This document shows, piece by piece, positions 1 to 5,897 of a stretch of DNA of 7,106 bases. The stretch is from Nitrospiraceae bacterium. GTDB taxonomy: Bacteria; Nitrospirota; Nitrospiria; Nitrospirales; Nitrospiraceae. How positions within the stretch are numbered: the stretch's first letter is position 1; each line of letters begins with the position of its first letter. Under the pieces are notes generated by a model. The model was not told the DNA's origin and did no database searches. It was given only the letters and a program-made list of their open reading frames with translations. Made by a program: the position numbers and the translations under genes. Location of the stretch: positions 1 through 7,106 of the forward strand of contig JAICXS010000089.1 in the NCBI GenBank assembly GCA_025934615.1, in the 5' to 3' direction.

Positions 1-177
1 CCCTTCGTCGGGACCGTCAGCTATATTTCGCCGCACGCCGAATACACGCCGCCGGTCATTTACAGTCAGGAGGGCCGCAGCAAGCTGGTCTTCATGATTG
101 AAGCCGTGTTCGATCCCGAGACCTCGGTGAATCTGCATCCAGGTCAGCCGGTGGATGTCCAACTTGGGTCCTCATAA
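1..177 (+). CDS. HlyD-family periplasmic adaptor of an ABC exporter, C-terminal end (5' truncated)
   Basis: Reading frame 1 is open from the first base to a TAA at 175-177 and gives the last 58 residues of a protein that begins outside the window. The visible part contains PFVGTVSYISPHAEYTPPV, then SKLVFMIEA, and ends near HPGQPVDVQL. This is the typical beta-barrel end of HlyD/YbhG-like membrane fusion proteins, which bridge an inner-membrane ABC exporter to the outer membrane in the periplasm. The stop codon overlaps the start of the ATPase gene (TAATG), so the two are translationally coupled in one operon. The call rests on these short motifs and on the ATPase and permease directly downstream; the N-terminal anchor and coiled coil cannot be seen. 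Confidence 0.87.
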   Translation, partial: PFVGTVSYISPHAEYTPPVIYSQEGRSKLVFMIEAVFDPETSVNLHPGQPVDVQLGSS

Positions 178-1103
178 TGCCGGACGGTCTTGCCATCGAC
201 GTTCGAGGCATGACGAAGCGGTTTGGGGATCGCGTGGCGGTGGATCACGTCGATCTCCAAGTTCGCACAGGAGAGATCTGTGGTTTCCTTGGGCCGAACG
301 GAAGCGGCAAGACGACGTTTATCCGTATGCTATGCGGACTGCTCCGGGCAGATGCAGGCAGCGGAACATGTCTCGGCTATGACGTGATCACTCAAAGCGA
401 GGCCATCAAGCGCCAAGTCGGGTATATGACGCAGCGATTCAGTTTTTATGAAGATTTGAGTATTCATGAGAACTTGGATTTTGTGGCGCGCATGTATTCC
501 ATGGCGAACCGCCGGGAAGCAGTGCGTGACACGCTTGAGCGGCTCGGCCTCTCCGAACGGCGCAACCAACTGGCCGGCGAACTGTCCGGGGGATGGAAGC
601 AGCGTCTCGCTCTGGCCGCCTGCATGATTCACGATCCAAAACTGCTGCTGCTCGATGAACCCACGGCCGGCGTCGATCCCAAAGCACGCCGCGAGTTTTG
701 GGAAGAGATCCATCAACTCGCCGGGCAAGGATTGACCTTTCTCATTACCACGCATTACATGGATGAAGCAGAACGCTGCCATCGGCTCGCCTTCATCGCC
801 AGCGGGAAGCTGCTGACCTTCGGCACGGTCAGCGATGTGGTCCGTCAGTCGCATCTCACGACGTGGTCTGTGAGCGGACCTGATTTACATACACTCGCCG
901 AACATCTTCGCGGCCGTCCCGGCATCCAGCAGGCCGTTTCGTTCGGCAGCATGCTGCACGTCAGCGGAGATAATGCCGCCGCACTGGAACAAGCCATCGC
1001 GCCGTTTCGAAACGAGCAGTATGACTGGCGCCAGGTGGAACCCGGACTCGAGGATGTCTTCATTCATTTAATGGGCACATCGCGCGATGGAGCTCCGGCA
1101 TGA
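177..1103 (+). CDS. ABC transporter ATP-binding protein (YbhF/CcmA-like exporter ATPase)
   Basis: The 308-residue protein is a complete single nucleotide-binding domain that would power an ABC-2 type exporter at the inner face of the membrane. Visible motifs are Walker A GPNGSGKTT (residues 39-47), the Q-loop glutamine in GYMTQ (Q86), the signature LSGGWKQR (136-143), Walker B LLLLDEP (156-162) with catalytic E161, the D-loop GVDP, and the H-loop histidine in TTHYMDEAE (H193). About 100 residues follow the core, as in the DUF4162-like C-terminal extension of drug/lipid exporter ATPases. The ATG at 177 overlaps the upstream stop as TAATG, and the TGA overlaps the permease start as ATGA, which fixes both ends. 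E. coli YbhF carries two fused ATPase domains, whereas this gene carries one. The transported substrate cannot be read from the sequence. Confidence 0.97.
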   Translation: MPDGLAIDVRGMTKRFGDRVAVDHVDLQVRTGEICGFLGPNGSGKTTFIRMLCGLLRADAGSGTCLGYDVITQSEAIKRQVGYMTQRFSFYEDLSIHENLDFVARMYSMANRREAVRDTLERLGLSERRNQLAGELSGGWKQRLALAACMIHDPKLLLLDEPTAGVDPKARREFWEEIHQLAGQGLTFLITTHYMDEAERCHRLAFIASGKLLTFGTVSDVVRQSHLTTWSVSGPDLHTLAEHLRGRPGIQQAVSFGSMLHVSGDNAAALEQAIAPFRNEQYDWRQVEPGLEDVFIHLMGTSRDGAPA

Positions 1104-2242
1104 GGACACACCAACCATTTTCACTCGCGCGGTGCTGGGCCATGGTCGTGAAAGAGTTCGTGCAGATGCGGCGCGACCGGGTGACATTCGGCATGATGAT
1201 CGGCATCCCGATGATCCAATTGATCCTCTTTGGCTTTGCCATCAATTCGGACCCGAAGCACTTGCCTGCGGCGGTTGTGCTGGCCGACCATGGATCGCTA
1301 GGCCGAACCGTGTTGTATGGCATTCAAAACAGCGGGTACTTTAATCTCGTCCGTCTGGTGAAGACGGAATCAGAAGGGCATGACGTACTCGCGCGCGGCG
1401 AAGCCCAGTTCGTGATCAATATCCCGGAAGACTTCAGCCGGGACCTGTTGCGCGGGGACAGGCCTTCTGTCCTCCTCGAAGCCGACGCGACCGATCCGGC
1501 GGCGACGAGCAACGCCATCGGGTCCCTGCGGACCGTGCTCACTTCCGCACTACAGCACGATCTTAAAGGCCCTCTATCCTTTCTTGCTGCCACCAACGAA
1601 CCCATCGATCTGCGCATCCATGCCCTCTACAACCCGGAAGCCATCACGCAATACAACATCGTCCCCGGACTCATGGGCGTGGTGCTGACCATGACCATGG
1701 TCATGATTACCGGCCTGGCGATTACACGCGAGCGCGAACGCGGCACCATGGAAAATCTTCTCTCCATGCCGACGCGTCCGCTCGAAGTCCTGATCGGCAA
1801 GATCATTCCCTACATCTTTGTCGGGTACGTGCAGGTCGCGCTCATTCTGGCGGCGGCCTACTTCCTGTTCGATGTGCCGATGGTCGGCAATCTCGGGCTC
1901 CTGCTCGTGGTGGCCCTCGTCTTCATCGCCGCCAATCTTGCCATGGGCATTACGTTTTCCACCGTGGCCAAGAACCAGCTCCAGGCGATGCAGATGTCGT
2001 TCTTTTTCTTCTTGCCGTCGCTGTTACTCTCCGGGTTTATGTTCCCCTTCCGCGGCATGCCCGAGTGGGCCCAGGCACTTGGTGAGGTCTTTCCACTCAC
2101 CCACTTTTTAAGGATCGTTCGCGGCATCCTGCTGAAAGGCAACGGGCTGAACGACGTCGCGCTCCAACTATGGCAAATCGCGCTCTTCACGGCCGTGGCG
2201 CTCACCATCGGCGTGAAGCGGTATCGTCAAACGCTGGATTAG
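1100..2242 (+). CDS. ABC-2 type transporter permease (YbhS/YbhR-like)
   Basis: This 380-residue integral membrane protein is the channel-forming subunit of the exporter driven by the upstream ATPase. It opens with a basic amphipathic stretch (KEFVQMRRDR, residues 18-27) typical of the family. The first membrane segment is at about 28-48, and a large extracytoplasmic domain spans roughly 49-184. Five more hydrophobic segments follow near 187-209, 235-257, 265-287, 299-317 and 357-372. The conserved ABC-2 cytoplasmic motif RERERGTMENLLSMP lies at 210-224 and FPLTHFLRIVRGI precedes the last segment. The start is supported by the ATGA overlap and a GGAG seven bases upstream (1089-1092). Only one permease is visible and the next gene is not transport related, so the protein may act as a homodimer, or a partner may lie upstream of the window. 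Confidence 0.96.
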   Translation: MRTHQPFSLARCWAMVVKEFVQMRRDRVTFGMMIGIPMIQLILFGFAINSDPKHLPAAVVLADHGSLGRTVLYGIQNSGYFNLVRLVKTESEGHDVLARGEAQFVINIPEDFSRDLLRGDRPSVLLEADATDPAATSNAIGSLRTVLTSALQHDLKGPLSFLAATNEPIDLRIHALYNPEAITQYNIVPGLMGVVLTMTMVMITGLAITRERERGTMENLLSMPTRPLEVLIGKIIPYIFVGYVQVALILAAAYFLFDVPMVGNLGLLLVVALVFIAANLAMGITFSTVAKNQLQAMQMSFFFFLPSLLLSGFMFPFRGMPEWAQALGEVFPLTHFLRIVRGILLKGNGLNDVALQLWQIALFTAVALTIGVKRYRQTLD

Positions 2243-2277
2243 GTCAATGATCGTCCACTACTCGTAGATGATTCGGC

Positions 2278-2323
2278 GGACCAGCGCTTCTACGGCATTT
2301 CACCGGTTGACAAGAAGTGGTCC
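2278..2323. repeat. Imperfect inverted repeat after the exporter operon
   Basis: GGACCA (2278-2283) pairs with TGGTCC (2318-2323), and CTTCT (2287-2291) pairs with AGAAG (2313-2317). This leaves a GCG bulge at 2284-2286 and a 21-base loop. No T-tract follows, so an intrinsic terminator for the exporter operon is doubtful. The right arm lies inside the spacer of the possible promoter at 2307-2336, so it could equally be an operator or chance. Confidence 0.35.
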
Positions 2324-2336
2324 GAAGGCCTATGGA
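2307..2336 (+). promoter_or_regulatory. Possible sigma70-type promoter for the DUF1059 gene
   Basis: A perfect -35 hexamer TTGACA (2307-2312) is followed after 18 bases by TATGGA (2331-2336), which matches the -10 consensus at only its first three positions. It would give a leader of roughly 40 bases ahead of the ATG at 2384. The weak -10 keeps confidence low. Confidence 0.35.
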
Positions 2337-2383
2337 CGTAGCGGACAGTTTTGTCGCAGGTCATCAATTAAAGGAGGACAGCT

Positions 2384-2590
2384 ATGGCGACCAAGCAGTA
2401 CAAACAACTTGGATGTCTGGACGTTGATCCCAGCGGCCAGTGTGCATTTCAAATACGCGCCGAGACGGAAGATGAAGTCATGCGGTTAGTGGCCGAACAT
2501 GGAAAAGCGTGCCATAAGATGGCCAGTATTCCCGCTGACATGGCCGCGAAAGTGAAAGCCGCGATTAAAACTGTCCCTGTCAGCGTCTAG
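2384..2590 (+). CDS. DUF1059 family small protein
   Basis: The 68-residue soluble protein matches the small DUF1059 family from memory of its pattern: an LGCLDVD-type N-terminal strand, a Cys before a hydrophobic strand (C20, QCAFQIRAETEDEV), then a helix ending in two histidines (H39 in AEHGK, H44 in CHK). A Lys/Ala-rich C-terminal helix follows (AAKVKAAIK). C11, C20, H39, C43 and H44 could bind a metal, but that is inference. The family has no established biochemical role. The start is decided by a strong Shine-Dalgarno AAGGAGGA (2371-2378) five bases before the ATG, which suggests high translation. It lies 141 bp after the exporter operon, probably has its own promoter, and is followed by a strong hairpin. 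Confidence 0.9.
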   Translation: MATKQYKQLGCLDVDPSGQCAFQIRAETEDEVMRLVAEHGKACHKMASIPADMAAKVKAAIKTVPVSV

Positions 2591-2606
2591 CGCGCTCACC
2601 TATTCG

Positions 2607-2636
2607 GGAGTACCGCGCCGATATGGGCGGTACTCC
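2607..2636. terminator. Strong hairpin between convergent genes (probable bidirectional terminator)
   Basis: GGAGTACCGC (2607-2616) and GCGGTACTCC (2627-2636) form a perfect 10-bp stem around a 10-base loop (2617-2626). It starts 17 bases after the DUF1059 stop and lies between that gene and the convergent CBS gene. There is no T-tract on either side, so it may need Rho, or may only protect the 3' end of the mRNA. Confidence 0.6.
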
Positions 2637-2647
2637 AGACGGAGGAA

Positions 2648-2719
2648 GAGACGTTTCAGCCATTCTTGGGAAGCGCCGAATCGACGGGGACCGGACACGC
2701 AGTGGAGACCGTTTCAGCC
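2648..2719. repeat. Short direct repeat downstream of the CBS gene
   Basis: GAGACGTTTCAGCC (2648-2661) recurs as GAGACCGTTTCAGCC (2705-2719), differing by one inserted C. The copies are separated by about 43 bases in the untranslated gap between the DUF1059 hairpin and the CBS stop codon. No function is evident. Confidence 0.4.
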
Positions 2720-2724
2720 TCAGA

Positions 2725-3126
2725 TTAATCCTGTGAAATTTTGGGTTCCGAGACCCGCTTGAAGTACACCAAGAGGTCCCGCACCGAAACCATACCGACT
2801 AGCTTGCCTTTTTCGGTGACGCCGAGATGCCGGACACCGAGGTCGCCCATCATGTCATGGGCGTCTTGAACCGTCCGGAGAGATTCGATACTGGCGATCG
2901 GACTTGTCATGATCGTGTGGACGGCCGTTTTTATCAGATCGCTCCCCTCGGCAACAGCGCGTCTGACAACATCGGTATCGGTAATGATACCGACGAGCTC
3001 GTTATTTTTCTCGACCAGCAAGGAACTGACTTTCTCATCACGCATGCGCTTCGCCGCATCTTTGACCGACACATCGTACCGGACATTCTTCAGTTCTTTG
3101 CGCATGACTTGTACTAATGTAGACAT
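2725..3126 (-). CDS. Two-CBS-domain protein
   Basis: The 133-residue protein consists almost entirely of a tandem CBS pair (Bateman module). CBS1 covers about residues 8-62 and ends in the conserved LVGIITDTDVVRRAV. CBS2 covers about 68-125 and ends in LVGMVSVRDLLVYF. Such modules bind adenosyl nucleotides (AMP, ATP, SAM) in the cleft between the repeats and act as energy sensors. Stand-alone ones usually act in trans on a partner that cannot be named here. There is no catalytic or membrane domain. The ATG at 3126 has AAGGAG (3132-3137) five bases upstream, which supports the start. It lies 70 bp after the PhzF-like gene on the same strand, with a hairpin-forming sequence between, so co-transcription is possible but not certain. 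Confidence 0.94.
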   Translation of the reverse strand: MSTLVQVMRKELKNVRYDVSVKDAAKRMRDEKVSSLLVEKNNELVGIITDTDVVRRAVAEGSDLIKTAVHTIMTSPIASIESLRTVQDAHDMMGDLGVRHLGVTEKGKLVGMVSVRDLLVYFKRVSEPKISQD

Positions 3127-3152
3127 GTCTACTCCTTATTTTATGAACTATC

Positions 3153-3190
3153 AGCCGTCAGCCTCAGCTCCGGGCCGAAAGCTGATGGCT
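3153..3190. repeat. REP-like imperfect hairpin between the PhzF-like and CBS genes
   Basis: AGCCGTCAGC (3153-3162) faces GCTGATGGCT (3181-3190). This makes ten pairs including one G-T wobble on the + strand, which becomes one C-A mismatch on the - strand. The - strand reads as spaced CTGA units (AGCTGAGGCTGACGGCTGAT). It begins seven bases beyond the PhzF-like stop codon, so it could end or stabilise that transcript. No T-tract follows. Confidence 0.45.
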
Positions 3191-3196
3191 TCTTCA

Positions 3197-4132
3197 TCAA
3201 AACGTCAGCCTGCCCTCAATGATCATCACGACCTGCCCGCCTACCTTCACGTTTTGAATCGCATCGTCGTCCGACTCGACTTCGATGTGGATGCGAGACG
3301 GCCGATCCATTTCGTAACCCTGCTCGGCAATAATCTCCGTGATCGGTCTGACCTCGACGACCCCGTGATGCACGAGGTACGCGCCTAACGCGCCGCTGGC
3401 GCTGCCGGTGGCGGGATCTTCTATGACTCCAATCGGTGAAGCGAACATGCGCGTGTGAACGGTCGATAATTCCTCGACAGTGATCGTCGTAAATACCATG
3501 ATCCCATTTGCACCATGACGCTCACAGAGATCCTTAATCACGATGGTGTCGGGCACAATGGATTTGACGGCGGTCAAGCTGCGGACCGGCACAATGATCA
3601 CCGGCAATCCCGTCGACACGACCTGGATGGGAAACCTCGCGCCCGTGATAAAACTTTTCGACAATCCCAATGCTTTGGCAATTTCATAGAGATCTTCGAT
3701 GGCATCGATCGTTCCGATGAATTCCGGGTGGGGTTGGGACATCACGACCCGATGGATCTCCCCCTTGCGTACATGCAACTCGACCGGGAACAGTCCGATA
3801 TTGCACTCATGCAGCAGGCGGGTCACCGGCTCGTGGAGCGTGAACCGCTTGAGGGCGCCCAAGATATAGAACGCGCCGATGACCGGATGTCCGGCAAAGG
3901 GAATTTCTTGAGTCGGGGTAAAAATACGAATCTTCGCCGCCGCGGCCTTCTCGGTCGGGGGAAAAACAAAAACGGTTTCGGAAAGATTCATCTCTCGAGC
4001 GATCTGCTGCAATTCTTGATCGGTCAGATCTTGGGCGTCCGGAATGACGGCGACCGGATTGCCGCCGAAGGGGAGGGTGGTAAATACATCCGCTTGGTAG
4101 AACGTGAGGACGCGACGCTCGCCTTCCATCAT
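3197..4132 (-). CDS. PhzF family protein (phenazine-biosynthesis-like epimerase/isomerase fold)
   Basis: The 311-residue protein fits the PhzF/YddE family, whose members adopt a two-lobed diaminopimelate-epimerase fold; PhzF itself isomerises DHHA in phenazine synthesis. Visible hallmarks are the N-terminal FGGNPVAV (residues 22-29), NLSETVF (49-55) with the expected catalytic glutamate E52, FAGHPVIGA (79-87), and the second-lobe loop EDPATGSASGAL (238-249). Length is slightly above the usual 280-300. No phenazine genes are nearby, so the substrate is unknown and naming it PhzF proper would overreach. The ATG at 4132 has no clear Shine-Dalgarno; a second ATG follows at once (4129). A TTGACC/TAGAGT pair on the - strand (4164-4169 and 4140-4145, spacer 18) would start transcription almost at the ATG, hinting at a leaderless message. 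Confidence 0.94.
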   Translation of the reverse strand: MMEGERRVLTFYQADVFTTLPFGGNPVAVIPDAQDLTDQELQQIAREMNLSETVFVFPPTEKAAAAKIRIFTPTQEIPFAGHPVIGAFYILGALKRFTLHEPVTRLLHECNIGLFPVELHVRKGEIHRVVMSQPHPEFIGTIDAIEDLYEIAKALGLSKSFITGARFPIQVVSTGLPVIIVPVRSLTAVKSIVPDTIVIKDLCERHGANGIMVFTTITVEELSTVHTRMFASPIGVIEDPATGSASGALGAYLVHHGVVEVRPITEIIAEQGYEMDRPSRIHIEVESDDDAIQNVKVGGQVVMIIEGRLTF

Positions 4133-4145
4133 CGCGGTTACTCTA

Positions 4146-4225
4146 GGTCAACGGTTAAGGACCGGTCAAGACAAAGCTGAGGTTGAGACACAGGTCAAGG
4201 TGAAGGGGAAAAAAGATAAGGTCAA
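4146..4225. repeat. Degenerate GGTCAA-type repeat cluster in the intergenic gap
   Basis: The 118-bp gap between the PhzF-like start and the radical SAM stop holds four exact GGTCAA hexamers (4146-4151, 4164-4169, 4193-4198, 4220-4225). It also holds the variants GGTTAA (4153-4158) and GGTTGA (4181-4186). Spacings are irregular (7, 11, 17, 12 and 27 bases). On the - strand the unit reads TTGACC. It looks like a decayed short tandem repeat, though some copies could act as -35-like elements. Confidence 0.5.
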
Positions 4226-4252
4226 GAGTATTCTACCGTCCTGCTTAGCCTT
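4209..4252 (-). terminator. Weak possible terminator of the DUF512-like radical SAM gene
   Basis: On the - strand AAGGCTAAG (4252-4244, overlapping the stop codon) can pair with CTTGACCTT (4226-4218), with one mismatch and one wobble. Three bases later a run of six T residues follows (4214-4209). The stem is imperfect and one arm is a member of the GGTCAA repeat, so this is tentative. Confidence 0.28.
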
Positions 4253-5495
4253 AGTCCCGATCTTCACTTCTCTCATACGCTGTGGCCAATGGATTCCGAA
4301 CGTAATCCTCGACGTAGTTTTTCAACAGCCCGCTCCGGTAGAGCCGTTGATTGGCGAACTTCGTATCGATTTTGTGCAGCACCTTCACCTTCACGCCTGT
4401 TTTTTTCATGAAGTCTTCCAAGGTCACACCGGCAATGTCCGTATATAATCCCCTCCCCGATTGCATCACGCACTTCGGGATATGAATCGTTTTGTGGCCG
4501 TTAAGGACGCGGGCGATGTCGTCGAACGTTAACAGCACGGAGCAGTCCGAGTCGCCGCCGAGCGTTGCGTTCGGGGTCATGAGAAATTTTGCCCGATTTT
4601 TGCGGTACATGGTCAGGACCTTGTAGACGCTTCGTCCCATGACGATCGTATCCTTTTTCTCCAATTCCAGCGAATCGAAGAGACTGACAATCCGCCTGCG
4701 ATTGAGAAATGCCGTAATCGGCGCTTCCGTATGGATAGTCTGCAGATTTGGCAGGCCGGCCTCGTACACGCGCTGGGCTTCCTCGGGCAGATGCGCACGC
4801 CCCTGTCGCATGAGCGCAGCCGTGTCGTCTTTCAACCCTCGGACGGGTGTCAGGCATCCCATCCAGAGCACGCATTTTTGATTGATCTTCGAAATCTCCC
4901 TCGCATCATCCGACATCGTCTGGCGGTCGAACGAGTAAAAATTGGCCGAGGAGACCGCCGGGCCATCGAGCACTTTGAGCAAATGCTTGACCGCCGGCGC
5001 ATGCGGCATGAGCTGTTGACGATAGCGGCCGAGCGTGATGACGGAAAGCTCGAAATTGATCCGGCCCGGATACTGCCCCGCCAATTGATGAATCTTTGGC
5101 ACATGGACAAAGCCGACGGTGAAAAAGGTTAGGTTTTTGTCGGTATATTTCAGGAAGTCCTCGACCCACTCCATCGCCTTCGGATGCAGGAACAGATCGG
5201 TCCATTCCATGTACTCGTTGCCGCCGAGGCACCAGAACTGCTGGGGGTCCGTCGGTTTCCGATTGATATACTCCAGCATGAATTGCCAATCTTCCTGGCT
5301 GGTCTTCGGCGGCTCGAGCGTTTCGCGATAGGAATGGTCCAACTCATAGCAGAACTCGCACTTCACCGGACAGGTCTTGCCGAGGCTAAGCGGAATCTTG
5401 CCCGCGTCCATTTCCCGGCGCAGCACTTCGCGATAATCTTTGCCCTCGAAGAGTTTTCGCGGCTGGAGAATCGGCAGCGGTGTCGTGATCGGCAT
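4251..5495 (-). CDS. Radical SAM protein with DUF512-like C-terminal region
   Basis: The 414-residue protein has a CX3CX2C motif (C42, C46, C49 in TCPVKCEFCYE) that would hold the [4Fe-4S] cluster cleaving S-adenosylmethionine. A GGNE motif at 91-94 sits where radical SAM barrels usually carry GGE. The C-terminal third (about 283-374) resembles my memory of DUF512: a stretch ending TPNATLGG, then SVLLTFDDIARVLNG, then IHIPKCVM, a YTDIAGVTLEDF turn and GVKVKVL. DUF512 proteins normally begin with a PDZ-like domain; only about 40 residues precede the cysteines here, so it is absent. No B12-binding domain is seen. The reaction is unknown. I chose ATG 5495, five bases after GAGG, over the adjacent GTG at 5498, which would add one residue. 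The gene diverges from the J-like gene across about 100 bp. Confidence 0.93.
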   Translation of the reverse strand: MPITTPLPILQPRKLFEGKDYREVLRREMDAGKIPLSLGKTCPVKCEFCYELDHSYRETLEPPKTSQEDWQFMLEYINRKPTDPQQFWCLGGNEYMEWTDLFLHPKAMEWVEDFLKYTDKNLTFFTVGFVHVPKIHQLAGQYPGRINFELSVITLGRYRQQLMPHAPAVKHLLKVLDGPAVSSANFYSFDRQTMSDDAREISKINQKCVLWMGCLTPVRGLKDDTAALMRQGRAHLPEEAQRVYEAGLPNLQTIHTEAPITAFLNRRRIVSLFDSLELEKKDTIVMGRSVYKVLTMYRKNRAKFLMTPNATLGGDSDCSVLLTFDDIARVLNGHKTIHIPKCVMQSGRGLYTDIAGVTLEDFMKKTGVKVKVLHKIDTKFANQRLYRSGLLKNYVEDYVRNPLATAYERSEDRD

Positions 5496-5499
5496 CACA

Positions 5500-5505
5500 T
5501 CCTCA
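5500..5505 (-). promoter_or_regulatory. Shine-Dalgarno that decides the radical SAM start
   Basis: On the - strand the sequence reads TGAGGATGTGATG. GAGG (5504-5501) is five bases from ATG 5495 but only two from GTG 5498, which favours the ATG. Confidence 0.6.
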
Positions 5506-5594
5506 ATTGACCGGACGCGCTACAGTTTGCCACACTGGATAGACGCATTGCGAGCGGCACCAAGCAACCACATGAGGACAACGGGCACTAGACG

Positions 5595-5831
5595 ATGAAT
5601 CAGGAAGAGATCGATCAGGCCTTCGCGCTCTTCTCTCTGGCCCCGCCGATCAGCCGGCAGCAGTTGGATGAAAAACGTCGGGAACTGCTCGCCATGTGGC
5701 ATCCTCACCGCTATGCCAATCTCACCAACAATCCCAAAAGGTACATGCAAATGTATAAAAAAGGGGAAGCGATGACCAAGACCATTCAGGCGGCGTATGA
5801 CTTACTGGTCAAGATGTTGGAAGGGAAATAG
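5595..5831 (+). CDS. Small J-domain-like protein with an altered HPD motif (HPH)
   Basis: This 78-residue protein has the outline of a J domain: an N-terminal helix with ALFSLAPPIS, a basic helix (LDEKRRELLAMWHP, residues 24-37), a loop beginning HRYANLTNNP, and a closing helix with TKTIQAAYDLL (61-71) like the usual INEAYEVL. The HPD tripeptide by which J proteins stimulate Hsp70 ATPase reads HPH (36-38, codons cat cct cac). It should therefore be impaired as a classical co-chaperone, or belong to a J-like family with another role. No zinc-finger, client-binding or membrane part is present. The in-frame TAG at 5589-5591 forces the start to ATG 5595. The nearest purine-rich SD (GAGGA, 5574-5578) is 16 bases away, so initiation looks weak. 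Its neighbours are two radical SAM genes on the opposite strand. Confidence 0.85.
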   Translation: MNQEEIDQAFALFSLAPPISRQQLDEKRRELLAMWHPHRYANLTNNPKRYMQMYKKGEAMTKTIQAAYDLLVKMLEGK

Positions 5832-5868
5832 TGTTGTAGTTCTCATGTGGAATGCTGAGACGAAACAC
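5831..5868. other. Irregular hairpin between convergent genes
   Basis: GTGTT (5831-5835) pairs with AACAC (5864-5868). Further in, GT-CTCA (5839-5845, one bulged T) pairs with TGAGAC (5856-5861) around a 10-base loop. It lies directly after the J-like stop in the 66-bp gap before the convergent radical SAM gene. There is no T-tract, so a terminator role is only suggested by position. Confidence 0.28.
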
Positions 5869-5897
5869 TGAGGACTCAAAACAGAACGAGCGCTCCG

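Noticed and set aside
330..854. 174-residue open frame on the - strand inside the ATPase gene
   Set aside because: It is fully antisense to a gene with every ABC ATPase motif in place, shows no recognisable domain, and is a codon-bias shadow.
3127..3150. TAAAAT on the - strand before the CBS gene as a -10 box
   Set aside because: It lies directly against the Shine-Dalgarno, so transcription would begin inside it, and no -35 hexamer stands at the right distance.
3515..4180. 221-residue open frame on the + strand opposite the PhzF-like gene
   Set aside because: It is antisense to a clear PhzF-family gene and its translation is low-complexity Arg/Asp/Gly-rich with no domain pattern.
5572..5598. 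Eight-codon frame ATG AGG ... TGA overlapping the J-like start (ATGA), as a possible coupled leader peptide
   Set aside because: It is too short to judge and has no clear ribosome-binding site of its own. The overlap could easily be chance, although it might help initiation at the weakly supported start.
5883..5897. Palindrome around AGCGCT at the 3' end of the B12-type radical SAM gene, followed on the - strand by T-rich sequence
   Set aside because: With a loop of workable size, only about five pairs with a bulge remain, too weak to call a terminator.
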